From JASBYZ01 sp029983705 (GTDB taxonomy: Bacteria > Actinomycetota > Coriobacteriia > Coriobacteriales > JAEZZM01), in contig OZ221969.1 of the NCBI GenBank assembly GCA_965119715.1, forward strand, positions 1,054,001 to 1,118,000: 64,000 nucleotides of DNA, read 5' to 3'. Every line of letters starts with the position of its first letter. Positions within the stretch are counted from its first letter, which is position 1. The notes below the pieces were generated by a model. The model was given only the letters and a program-made list of their open reading frames with translations. It did not search any database and was not told the DNA's origin. This document shows positions 26,659 through 34,795 of this stretch, piece after piece. A program made the translations under genes and the position numbers.

Positions 26659-26702
26659 CCTGGTGCTACTTAAAATTTAGGTGGTGCCAGGGCTTTTATT
26701 TT
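26659..26702 (+). terminator. infB terminator
   Basis: CCTGGTGCTAC (26659-26669) and GTGGTGCCAGG (26681-26691) form an 11-bp stem with three wobble pairs, followed by GCTTTTATTTT. It overlaps the original 3' end of the minus-strand gene that follows (the frame up to 26696). Confidence 0.75.
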
Positions 26703-26770
26703 GGATCTGTAATTTTGTTTGGAATTATCCAAAAGTCGCAGTAATCTCCATCTTTTGCAATGGTGTGTTC

Positions 26771-27337
26771 TCAATGTAGGATAGCTTGTCTGTAGCTTAA
26801 GGTTTTATGGTCCATTTTACAAAAGAGGGAAGTAAACTCGTCTAGATTGTTATCCTTAAAAAATTTAGCTATGGGGCACTTGGTAAAGTAGTAGAACATG
26901 CCGTCTTCATGACGCTCATCAAAATTAAATTCCCAAGTCTCAGGGTATTGATCACGGTGCTTATCGGTCCAAGCAGCACTCTGCTCAATATATGATTTCA
27001 TCTTATTAAAATCTTTTGACCTATTTAAGTCACCTGCTATTGCCTTTTGAGCTATAGGAAGCTCTAGCACGTAGTCAAGAATCATTTCAAGGCGCGCCTT
27101 GTCTATAAGCTCTGGACTTGCCTTATGATAAGAGAAAAATAGAAGCGCCATATAAAGGTTATCTGCCATGGGGTTATGGCTTCCAATGTCATCTGCTTTA
27201 GAAAGTAAATCTTTGTACTCTTCTTTAGCAGCCCGAGTAATATCTCGAGCTGCTCTTGAACCAAAGTTATTATGCAAATATTTTTTAATTAAGGGTGAGA
27301 CAAGCAGCCAATATTTGGCTTGAAATTTCATAGACAT
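26771..27337 (-). CDS. ATC hydrolase-like protein, C-terminally truncated by an in-frame TGA
   Basis: The 188-residue product resembles the L-2-amino-thiazoline-4-carboxylic acid hydrolase family (PF14196 type): CPIAKFFKDN near residue 153 and LFCKMD near 170. The frame ends at TGA 26773-26771, but the same frame continues for 25 more codons to TAA 26696. It encodes EHTIAKDGDYCDFWII, the conserved C-terminus of the family, including a conserved Cys. A CGA-to-TGA mutation is the simplest explanation. The start is coupled to the upstream ATPase (the second ATG at 27331 forms ATGA with its stop). The role in the siderophore locus is unknown. Confidence 0.65.
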   Translation of the reverse strand: MSMKFQAKYWLLVSPLIKKYLHNNFGSRAARDITRAAKEEYKDLLSKADDIGSHNPMADNLYMALLFFSYHKASPELIDKARLEMILDYVLELPIAQKAIAGDLNRSKDFNKMKSYIEQSAAWTDKHRDQYPETWEFNFDERHEDGMFYYFTKCPIAKFFKDNNLDEFTSLFCKMDHKTLSYRQAILH

Positions 27338-28083
27338 ATTGCAAATGGCCCGTATTTAGTATTTATAACCTCAATAGGTGTTTCAAAGATATCCGTTAAA
27401 GTCTTGCTATTCATGATATCTTTTGCTGAGCCAAATGCAATAACTTTTCCCTCCTTCATGGCGCAAATATTATTGGCACACTGAGCCGAGAAGTTTATGT
27501 CATGCATAATCATGACTATCGTTTTGCCATCTTCGTTGCAGGTCTGTCTTAAGTATTTGAGCATTTCTACAGATCTTGCCACATCCAAGTTATTTAGTAG
27601 CTCATCCAGCAAAACATAGTCTGTATCCTGGGCAAGTACCATAGCCACATATGCTTTCTGGCGCTGTCCACCTGACACCTCATCTAAATAGCGGTTTTCA
27701 AGCTCTTTAAGCCCTAAAAAGTCTATGTAGTGAGAAATTACCTCTTCATCTTGGGGAGTAAGCCTGCCTTGGGTGTAGGAAAACCTTCCAAATGCAACAA
27801 GCTGTCTTACGGAAAGACGGGTAACAAAGTGGTTTTCTTGACGCAAAATTGCTAATACTTTTGCAAGGTCTTTACTGTTTGCATCGTGCACATCTAAGCC
27901 CGCTACAAATATTTGGCCTTCGTCAAGTTTTAAAAGCCTTCCTACCATGGTGAGAAGAGTTGATTTACCTGCACCATTAAGACCTACTATTGCGGTGACT
28001 TCACCTTGAGGAATCTCTAAGTCAACCGGTCCAATATGGGTCTGTGAACTATAGCGTTTGCTTACGCCTCTCACGCTAATCAT
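27328..28083 (-). CDS. Iron-siderophore ABC transporter ATP-binding protein (FecE/YclP-like)
   Basis: The protein has 251 residues and is the only fully open gene of the locus. Walker A is GLNGAGKST near residue 34 and the signature is VSGGQRQK near 137. Walker B reads VLLDELLNNLD, with Leu where the family has Pro after Asp-Glu. That substitution is unusual and may reflect relaxed selection. Its partner permeases and binding protein are all interrupted, so it probably has no working transporter. It starts directly after the permease stop. It is the only gene in the window ending in TGA. Confidence 0.85.
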   Translation of the reverse strand: MISVRGVSKRYSSQTHIGPVDLEIPQGEVTAIVGLNGAGKSTLLTMVGRLLKLDEGQIFVAGLDVHDANSKDLAKVLAILRQENHFVTRLSVRQLVAFGRFSYTQGRLTPQDEEVISHYIDFLGLKELENRYLDEVSGGQRQKAYVAMVLAQDTDYVLLDELLNNLDVARSVEMLKYLRQTCNEDGKTIVMIMHDINFSAQCANNICAMKEGKVIAFGSAKDIMNSKTLTDIFETPIEVINTKYGPFAICL

Positions 28084-29123
28084 CTATAACTTACCTCTTC
28101 TCAAAATAATTATGATAAATGCAAGGCCTCCAAAAAGTTCAATAATTATTGATACAACGCCTTGAACATTAAATACGTGATACATCATAAAGTAAGATGC
28201 GCTTAAGACTAAAAATCCCAAAACTATACTCATGGGCAAAAATACTTGTGATCATAACTTGGCACGGCAATGTATGAGAGGCAGGCTACCAAAAAGCCTA
28301 AGAAGGTGAGCGGTCCTATTAAGGCTGTTGATACTGCCATTAAAATGGTAATTAAGGTGAGCAAGTATAAGGTTTCTCTCGTCATATTAATACCAAGGTT
28401 GAGACAACACTCTTTACCAAGGGCTATCAAGTTAAGGTGTTTTGAGCGTAAAAGTAAGAGCAGCGCTGCAATAAGTACTAAAGGAATTGCAATAGGGAAA
28501 AACTCAGGGTCTGCATTATTTACACTTCCAAAAAGTCGTGCCTGTAAAATATCAAACTCTGATGGGGTTAAAAGCCTTTTCATAAACGAAGCAATAGATT
28601 GTAGTCCCATGCCTAAAACTATTCCTACAAGTAACATGCGCTGCATATTAGCGCGCTTGCCGGTAAGAAGTGTTCCGTATAGGAGGAGGGAGACCACAAT
28701 CATAATAACAATCTGTATGCCAAATGATTTAATGCCAGTAAATGCCGCATGACCTGCAAGTCCAAAGAAAAATACCACAGAAGTATTAATTGCAGAATAA
28801 AGCGCCTCAAAACCTAAGAGTGAGGGGGCAATAATTCTGTTATTTGCAATAGTTTGAAAACTTACCGTTGCAAGCGAATGACAGATTGCCGCAATAATCA
28901 TGGCGATTACCGCATTAAAGCGCCTTTGGGTTACTGGAAAAAAGGCAGAATCAACAGGCACTGGATTATTATAAAAGATAAGGGCACAGTCAAAGCCAAT
29001 ACTAAAGGCTAAAGCTATAAATAATGTAATAAAGTACCTGCGCCTTTCACCTTTTGTCCTAAAGGGTTTAGAGTGTCTTATTTCTCGCTTAATTTCTTGA
29101 GTGTCAAATTCTAAGGCATCCAT
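28084..29123 (-). pseudogene. Frameshifted FecCD-type siderophore permease (second subunit)
   Basis: The repaired product is about 346 residues with nine to ten membrane segments, resembling YclO-type iron-siderophore permeases. The open part runs from ATG 29123 (overlapping the previous stop as TAATG) to a TGA at 28230 shortly after SYDHKY. Adding one T to the T5 run at 28238-28242 restores SYDHKYFLPM and a normal C-terminal helix ending at TAG 28084. The lost piece is the last membrane helix and the family's hydrophobic tail. It is the third gene of the operon. Confidence 0.8.
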
Positions 29124-30130
29124 TACTTGCTCACCGCCTTAGGATCTTTCATAAGTAGATAGATAAATATAACTGCACCAACTGTGCCAAGTACTAAAGA
29201 TACTGGTACTTCAAAGGGCATGATGATGGTGCGTGCAAATATATCGCAAAGGGTGATAATAGCCATACCACTAAACCACACCCAAGGCAGGTTTGAGCGC
29301 AGGTTATCACCTCTAAATTTCGAAACAATGTTTGGCACAATTAAACCTAAAAAAGGAATGTAGCCCACCACTGCAGCAACTACTCCAGTAGCAAGGGCAA
29401 TGAGAGCTGTGCCAAATAAGGTAATGCGCTTGTAGTTGAGTCCTTAGTTAGCTGCCACATCTTCACCAAGGCCTGCAACTGTGAGGCGGTCTGCCAAGAA
29501 AAATATTGCAAGTGTGATAAGGATGATAAACCATAAAAATTCGTACTGGCCAATTTGGATTGGGGCAAAAGATCCTGCAAACCATACCTCTAGAGACTGA
29601 CTCATTTGAAAGAAGAGTCCAACAAAGGTTGAAACTGCAGAGATTACAGAGCCAAGCATAATACCTATGATAGGAACAATTAATGATAACTTAAATTCTA
29701 TGCGTCTAAGTAGCATAAAAAAGACTATGGTACCTATAAAGGCAAATACAATAGCTCCAAACATACGAAGGAGCATTGATGGTGTTGGAACTAATACATA
29801 GACTAAAATGAGACCTAGACCCGCCCACTCTATGGTTCCTGTAGTGGTAGGTTCTACAAATCTGTTCTGGGTAATAAGCTGCATAACTAAGCCTGAGAGA
29901 GCCATTGCAGCTCCCGTGAGCATGAGTGATACCATGCGGGGCACACGGGTAATAAAAAACATCTCTTTGCCGTTTTCAGCACTTAAGTCATATACACCAG
30001 TAAAGAGTGAAATTATTCCAAGAGCTAAAACAAAGAGGGCAAATAAAATTAAGGGAATAGAAATTATTTTTTGTCTACTTGAGCCCTGGGTCAGAGTCCC
30101 AGGGCTTTTGTGTAGTTGAGTTTGTGTCAT
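29123..30130 (-). pseudogene. FecCD-type siderophore permease (first subunit) with in-frame TAA
   Basis: The continuous frame encodes about 335 residues of an iron-siderophore permease (YclN-like), with TRVPRMVSLMLTGAAMALSG and RRIEFKLSLIVPIIGIMLGS as family features. A TAA at 29446-29444 interrupts it after GLGEDVAAN. The next codons (GLNYKRITLFGTALIAL, then GYIPFLGLIVPN) follow in the same frame. TTA (Leu) to TAA explains the lesion, since Leu fits GEDVAANLGLN. It lies just downstream of the binding-protein gene. Confidence 0.85.
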
Positions 30131-30141
30131 CTACCTTGCAA

Positions 30142-31187
30142 CTACTTCTTTAACTGCTCAGCGAGTTCTTCAAAAATCTTTGTATAGGTTTGAAGTGACT
30201 CGTTGGTGTAGGTGTCTGAAGGAGCATAGTAAGCGTACTTATTTTTAAGTGCATTTACTTCAGCAAGGGCAGGTGACTTTTCAATAACCTCACTAGCTGG
30301 TTGAGATGTGGTGTCTGAGATAGCCGCGTCTCTATCAAGCACTAAAATAAGGTCTGGATTTGACTGAGCAATAGCTTCTACTGATACATCGTCACCCTTG
30401 TGATCGCTTGAGCTATTTTCTACTTGAAGTGCTGGGCTAAAACAATGAGGTCAAAGAGTGGACCCCATACACGGCCGCTACCAGGAGCTGAGTAACCAAT
30501 GTTTCCGCCTGATACTACAAGTACCATCACTTTATTTTCTGGCTTGTAGTCAGCTTTAACATCTTCGATTGACTTATTGAACTTATCAACAATCTCTTGA
30601 GCTTCTATCTCTTTGTCAAAAATTTGACCAAGTGCAAGTGTGCTCTCGCTAAAGCCTGCTACTAAATCCTCTGCAGCCTTGCCATCTTTGTTTGAAACGT
30701 CAAATGAGAAATCAACAACAACTGCATTAGGAACTAATTTTTTGATGTCCTCGTAGTATTTAGCAAATCTCTGACCAACAATAACTACCTCAGGATCTGC
30801 TGCAGCAATTGCCTCAAGATTTGGCTCACGGTGGTTTCCTACGTTAGCAACGCTTTCGTCTTTAACGTAAGGACTATCAGCTGGCATTACATCTTTTGGT
30901 ACAGCTTGGAGTTTAACGCCCCAGCTATTTAGGGTATCAAAGGTTCTGTTATCTAAAGCAACAACCTTTGTTGGATTTTTTGGAACCTCAAGCTCACCGT
31001 GGATATCTTTAATTTTAACGGTGCTAGCTTCTTGAGTTTGAGCTCCTTCAGCCTTGTTGCTGATTTCAGTATGAGCTGCTGGAGTTTGTTCTGGTGTATT
31101 TTCTGATTCAGCAGGAGCTTGTGAGCATCCTGTAAGTGCTGCAACACACATTATTGACACGAATATACCGAGGAGATACTTTTTCAT
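30142..31187 (-). pseudogene. Frameshifted siderophore-binding lipoprotein (FecB/YclQ-like)
   Basis: The repaired product is about 348 residues. It has a lipoprotein signal with LTGC at residues 18-21, a Ser/Thr/Glu-rich linker, and a periplasmic-binding-protein type III fold (KVVALDNRTFDTLNSWGV, EPNLEAIAAADPEVVIVGQR, then VSVEAIAQSNPDLILVLDRD). The frame breaks at 30443, where one C (one G on the coding strand) is missing; adding it restores LFDLIGFSPALQVENSS. The C-terminal lobe continues open to TAG 30142. It is the first gene of the locus, behind a palindromic operator. Confidence 0.85.
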
Positions 31188-31214
31188 ACCTCACCTTCCT
31201 ATACATGGGTGATA

Positions 31215-31238
31215 CAGCGTTAGCTTAAGCTAACGCTG
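31215..31238. promoter_or_regulatory. 24-bp perfect palindrome, candidate metal-repressor operator
   Basis: The half-site CAGCGTTAGCTT is followed at once by its exact complement with no spacer. The core TTAGCTTAAGCTAA resembles the TTAG...CTAA architecture of DtxR/IdeR-family boxes. It lies immediately downstream of the -10 of the siderophore operon and 28 bases before its start codon, where a repressor would block initiation. Confidence 0.6.
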
Positions 31239-31267
31239 ATTGTTAACTAAATATGACTAAATAGCAA
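31239..31267 (-). promoter_or_regulatory. Candidate promoter of the siderophore operon
   Basis: On the minus strand TTGCTA (31267-31262) and AACAAT (31244-31239) are 17 bp apart. The -10 abuts the 24-bp palindrome, so the start site would lie inside the putative operator. Confidence 0.4.
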
Positions 31268-31400
31268 GCATTTTAGTTAATCTATTTTTAGATAATATGA
31301 ATATGCTTATCAGTTTTTAATAGTATGAGCTGTGGTACACTAATTGTTTGCAAACTATTATTTTTATTATTCGCGCTCTAAGAAAGCGAGGACATATAGG

Positions 31401-31805
31401 ATGAAACAAAATAGTAATACCAGAAGGTTAAATGAGGTCGCTCGTGAGGAGATAGCATCTATCGTGATGTTTGAAATATCTGACCCACGTCTGGATATGA
31501 TAACTATTACAGCTACAGAAGTCTCAGTTGATCGCTCAGTTTGTCATGTGTATGTTTCAACTGAGCCTGAAAGATATGAAGAAGTCTTAGCGGGCCTTGA
31601 GTCTGCAAAGGGAAGAATTAGATCACGTCTCGCCAAAAAGCTCTCATGGCGTATAACCCCAGAGCTCTTCTTTCATATTGATAACTCAGCAGATGAGGCA
31701 GAAAGAATTGCCAGAGCACTTCAAGATAGACCTGAATTTGTAGATATAGAAAAAGACGAGGCAGGCTATCCAATTACTGGTGAGGATACAGAAGAGGATA
31801 AGTAA
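31401..31805 (+). CDS. rbfA: Ribosome-binding factor A
   Basis: This 134-residue KH-fold protein binds the 30S subunit during late 16S rRNA maturation. The family pattern is clear: RRLNEVAREEIASIV, EISDPRLDMITITATEVS, VYVST and LSWRITPELFFHIDNS. The C-terminus has an acidic extension. ATG 31401 follows a TATAGG/GAGG region; the longer frame to 31344 has no support. It heads the second half of the translation operon, apparently with its own promoter after the siderophore locus. Confidence 0.93.
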   Translation: MKQNSNTRRLNEVAREEIASIVMFEISDPRLDMITITATEVSVDRSVCHVYVSTEPERYEEVLAGLESAKGRIRSRLAKKLSWRITPELFFHIDNSADEAERIARALQDRPEFVDIEKDEAGYPITGEDTEEDK

Positions 31806-31809
31806 GTAT

Positions 31810-32856
31810 ATGGCTCTTTTACATTCAAGTGCACCCTTACTTGAAAGAATTAATCAGGCACGTGAATTTATAGAATCAGCACAGAGCATCGCAATATCTG
31901 GACACACCAATCCAGATGGGGACTGCATAGGCTCTGGGCTTGCGCTCTACCACATGATTAAGCACTACTATCCAAATAAGGAAGTGCAAGTACTTACCGC
32001 TGATGACAGCCCTGTTCCCAGAACTTTGCGCTTTTTGCCGGGTTCTGAAGAGCTTATGTATGCAAGTGAATATGCGGAGTATCCAGACCTCTTTATAAGC
32101 GTGGATACCCCTAAACTTGAGCGAATCAAAAATTCTAAAGAGGTTTTTGAGAGGTCTACGCTCACCATTGCCTTTGACCACCATCCTGACTTTGAAGATT
32201 TTGCCCACACCAACTTTGGGGACGCTTCAAAGTCATCATGTACGGTACTTATTGCTCAGTTTGCCAAAGCGCTTGACTTTGAGCTTACCAAAGAGATGGC
32301 AGAGTGCATCTATGTGGGCCTTATGACAGACACTGGTCGTTTTCAGTACCAAAACACCAATTATGAGGGCTTTTTAGTTGCTGCAGAGGCGCTTAAGGCA
32401 GGCTGTGACCCCTCAGAAATGGCACTTGAAATCTATCAAAGCTGCACCTTAGAGTATTTGCATCTCGAGTCTATTGTGTCTTCTCGTATCGAAACCTTAG
32501 CTGATGGCCACATTGCTTTTAGCTATGTTAGAGATGAAGATTTTGAAAACACCCAGGCCAAAAAGAGCGATTCAGATGGTCTTATCGACACTATAAGAAG
32601 AATCAACGGAGCAGATATTTGCCTGCTTTTGCGTGATAATGAAAAGAAAAATCAAGTGCGCGGCAATCTGCGCTCAAAAACCAACTATAATGTTGCCCAA
32701 GTAGCTCGCCAGATGAACGGTGGAGGCCATAGGGTTGCAGCAGGCTTTACCTATGACGGCACTATTGAAGAGGTGTATGAGAAAATCATGCCGCTACTTT
32801 TTGATTTAATTGGTGCAGATAAAAGTCAGATGACACATCCGTTTAAAGGACAGTAA
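31810..32856 (+). CDS. DHH/DHHA1 phosphoesterase, nanoRNase/pAp phosphatase (NrnA-like)
   Basis: The 348-residue enzyme degrades very short RNAs and 3'-phosphoadenosine 5'-phosphate. DHH motifs: GHTNPDGDCIGSGLAL near residue 30, SVDTPKLERI, and FDHHPDFEDF near 120. The DHHA1 domain ends with NGGGHRVAAGF near 305. NrnA commonly lies between rbfA and truB, as here. The ATG at 31810 is 4 bases after the rbfA stop. Confidence 0.9.
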   Translation: MALLHSSAPLLERINQAREFIESAQSIAISGHTNPDGDCIGSGLALYHMIKHYYPNKEVQVLTADDSPVPRTLRFLPGSEELMYASEYAEYPDLFISVDTPKLERIKNSKEVFERSTLTIAFDHHPDFEDFAHTNFGDASKSSCTVLIAQFAKALDFELTKEMAECIYVGLMTDTGRFQYQNTNYEGFLVAAEALKAGCDPSEMALEIYQSCTLEYLHLESIVSSRIETLADGHIAFSYVRDEDFENTQAKKSDSDGLIDTIRRINGADICLLLRDNEKKNQVRGNLRSKTNYNVAQVARQMNGGGHRVAAGFTYDGTIEEVYEKIMPLLFDLIGADKSQMTHPFKGQ

Positions 32857-33798
32857 TTGAAACGAGGGAGTTCAGGACTTTCCTTTTTAGTGGGAGTAGA
32901 CAAGCCGCTGGGGCTCAGTTCTCATGCGGTGGTAGATAAGATAAGAAATCTTTTGGGCGAGAAGCGCGTGGGCCATGGGGGAACACTCGACCCACTTGCA
33001 AGTGGCGTACTCTTAATAGGAGTTGGTCCTGCAACGAGGCTTCTCAACTACCTTACTCTTGATACAAAGGCATACCGTGCTCAAATTGAATTTGGCAGCC
33101 AAACCTCAACTGATGATATTGAGGGAGAAGTTATCGCTTCTTCTGAGGTGCCACAAGAACTTTTTGAGCCTCAAGGTGCTGAGGCGCTCCTTTCTAGTTT
33201 TTTAGGCAAGCAGTCTCAAGTCCCACCTAATTTTTCTGCGGTGCACGTTGACGGAAAGCGTGCCTATGACTTAGCGCGTAAGGGCTCAGAGCTTAATCTT
33301 CAAGCTCGAGCAATAGAGGTATATAGAGCTGAGCTTTTAGAGATAACTCGCAGGCCTCAGCTTGTATGGGATGTATACTTTAGCGTTTCAAAAGGAAGCT
33401 ACATCAGGTCTTTAGCGCGAGACATTGGACTAAAGGCTCATACCCATGCACATCTAAAATCTCTCAGACGCCTCAAGTCTGGACTTTTAGATATAGCTGA
33501 GTGTAATAGCCTAGATGAGCTTTCAGATTTAACGGAGAGCTCTGCACGTCGTGCACTTGATCCGGTTACACTCCTAAACTCAGAGATCTACCTTTTAGAA
33601 GATGAAGAGTTAAGCAAGGTACAAAATGGTCTGCTTCCAAGTGTGTCTAAGAGCTTAAAGCGCAGTTGTAGCTTTGTGTACGCATCAAAATTGTATGCGT
33701 ATCTACATATTGATAAACAAACAAATAACAGGGAAACCGTGTTTTTCCCCGAGGGTATTGAAGGTGTCCAAGAGTGTACGATAAAGAAAATATCTTAG
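32857..33798 (+). CDS. truB: tRNA pseudouridine-55 synthase TruB
   Basis: The 313-residue enzyme makes the T-loop pseudouridine 55 of tRNAs. The catalytic Asp lies in GHGGTLDPLASGVL near residue 45, and KAYRAQIEFG and GSYIRSLARDIG are family motifs. A PUA-like tail follows from about 230. It starts with TTG directly after the nrnA stop, seven bases behind AAAGG. Its last 25 bases overlap ribF. Confidence 0.92.
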   Translation: MKRGSSGLSFLVGVDKPLGLSSHAVVDKIRNLLGEKRVGHGGTLDPLASGVLLIGVGPATRLLNYLTLDTKAYRAQIEFGSQTSTDDIEGEVIASSEVPQELFEPQGAEALLSSFLGKQSQVPPNFSAVHVDGKRAYDLARKGSELNLQARAIEVYRAELLEITRRPQLVWDVYFSVSKGSYIRSLARDIGLKAHTHAHLKSLRRLKSGLLDIAECNSLDELSDLTESSARRALDPVTLLNSEIYLLEDEELSKVQNGLLPSVSKSLKRSCSFVYASKLYAYLHIDKQTNNRETVFFPEGIEGVQECTIKKIS

Positions 33799-34775
33799 CA
33801 GTTTTTAAAACGAGTGACTCCCTTTGTCCGCTCATAGAAATTGATGCTCAATCCACTCATGAGTGCATAGGGGATGCATGCATTAGTATTGGAGCTTTTG
33901 ACGGAGTTCACTTAGGACATCAGTTTTTAAATAGTAAGATGATAGCTGCAGCAAAAGAGGCTCATCTACCTTCAGTAATCCTCACCTTTGACATAGACCC
34001 TGATGAGCTTTTTAAGCAGCCTGAAGATATTCATAAACTTATGAGTAACAACTTGCGCTTAAACACCCTGCGCTCCCTTGGCGCAGACTATGTAGTAGCG
34101 CTTAAGTTTTCTAAAGAGCTTGCAGGACAAGATCTGCAAACCTTTTTTGAGCAAACCTTAGCTAAGTTTATGAAGGTAAGACAAATTCATGTAGGTTGTG
34201 ATTTTGCTTTAGGTAAAAACCGGTCTGGTAATGTGGATGCTATTAAAGCGTGGGCAAAAGAGCATGAGTGTAGTGTGTGTGCCTATGATTTAGTAAGTGA
34301 TCTTGATAAACCAGTAAGTTCAACGCGTATTAGAAGAGCACTTAAATCTGGCTATATTGAAGAAGCAAATGAGCTTTTGGGAAGACCCTATGCGCTAGAG
34401 GGCATTGTGGTTCACGGTAGAAAAGCGGGAAGAACGTTTGGTATTCCTACTGCTAATATAGGCATCCAAAATCACTACGTGCTCCCTTGCGATGGGGTGT
34501 ATGCAGGACTTGTACAAATTGGAAACAAGGTATATCCAACTGCACTTTCTGCAGGTTTTCCGCCCACCTTTAAAGATGAAAGAATTCTTTCAAATTTAGA
34601 GCTCTTTATACTGGGCTTTGACCAAGAAATTTATGAGTATGAGGTAAAGGTTTCATTTAATAAATTTTTAAGACCGATGCTAACGTTTAAAAATACTGAA
34701 GAAATGAAACATATAATTCAGCACGATATTGACGTAACTAAAAATTTATTGGGCAACAGTGCATTTGAATTATAA
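33774..34775 (+). CDS. ribF: Bifunctional riboflavin kinase/FAD synthetase
   Basis: The 333-residue protein phosphorylates riboflavin to FMN and adenylates FMN to FAD. The N-terminal adenylyltransferase has IGAFDGVHLGHQ near residue 38 and STRIRRAL near 183. The C-terminal flavokinase has GRKAGRTFGIPTANI near 217 and a GVYAGLV strand. The GTG start at 33774 follows GAAGGTG and lies inside truB, showing translational coupling. FAD supply suits the flavoprotein-rich genome. Confidence 0.93.
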   Translation: MYDKENILAVFKTSDSLCPLIEIDAQSTHECIGDACISIGAFDGVHLGHQFLNSKMIAAAKEAHLPSVILTFDIDPDELFKQPEDIHKLMSNNLRLNTLRSLGADYVVALKFSKELAGQDLQTFFEQTLAKFMKVRQIHVGCDFALGKNRSGNVDAIKAWAKEHECSVCAYDLVSDLDKPVSSTRIRRALKSGYIEEANELLGRPYALEGIVVHGRKAGRTFGIPTANIGIQNHYVLPCDGVYAGLVQIGNKVYPTALSAGFPPTFKDERILSNLELFILGFDQEIYEYEVKVSFNKFLRPMLTFKNTEEMKHIIQHDIDVTKNLLGNSAFEL

Positions 34776-34795
34776 GATGGGAAGCTTGATTTAGT

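Noticed and set aside
26771..26773. TGA in the ATC hydrolase-like gene as selenocysteine
   Set aside because: No SECIS-like hairpin was seen immediately after the codon. The expected residue at this place is Arg or similar, not Cys. A simple C-to-T nonsense mutation explains it.
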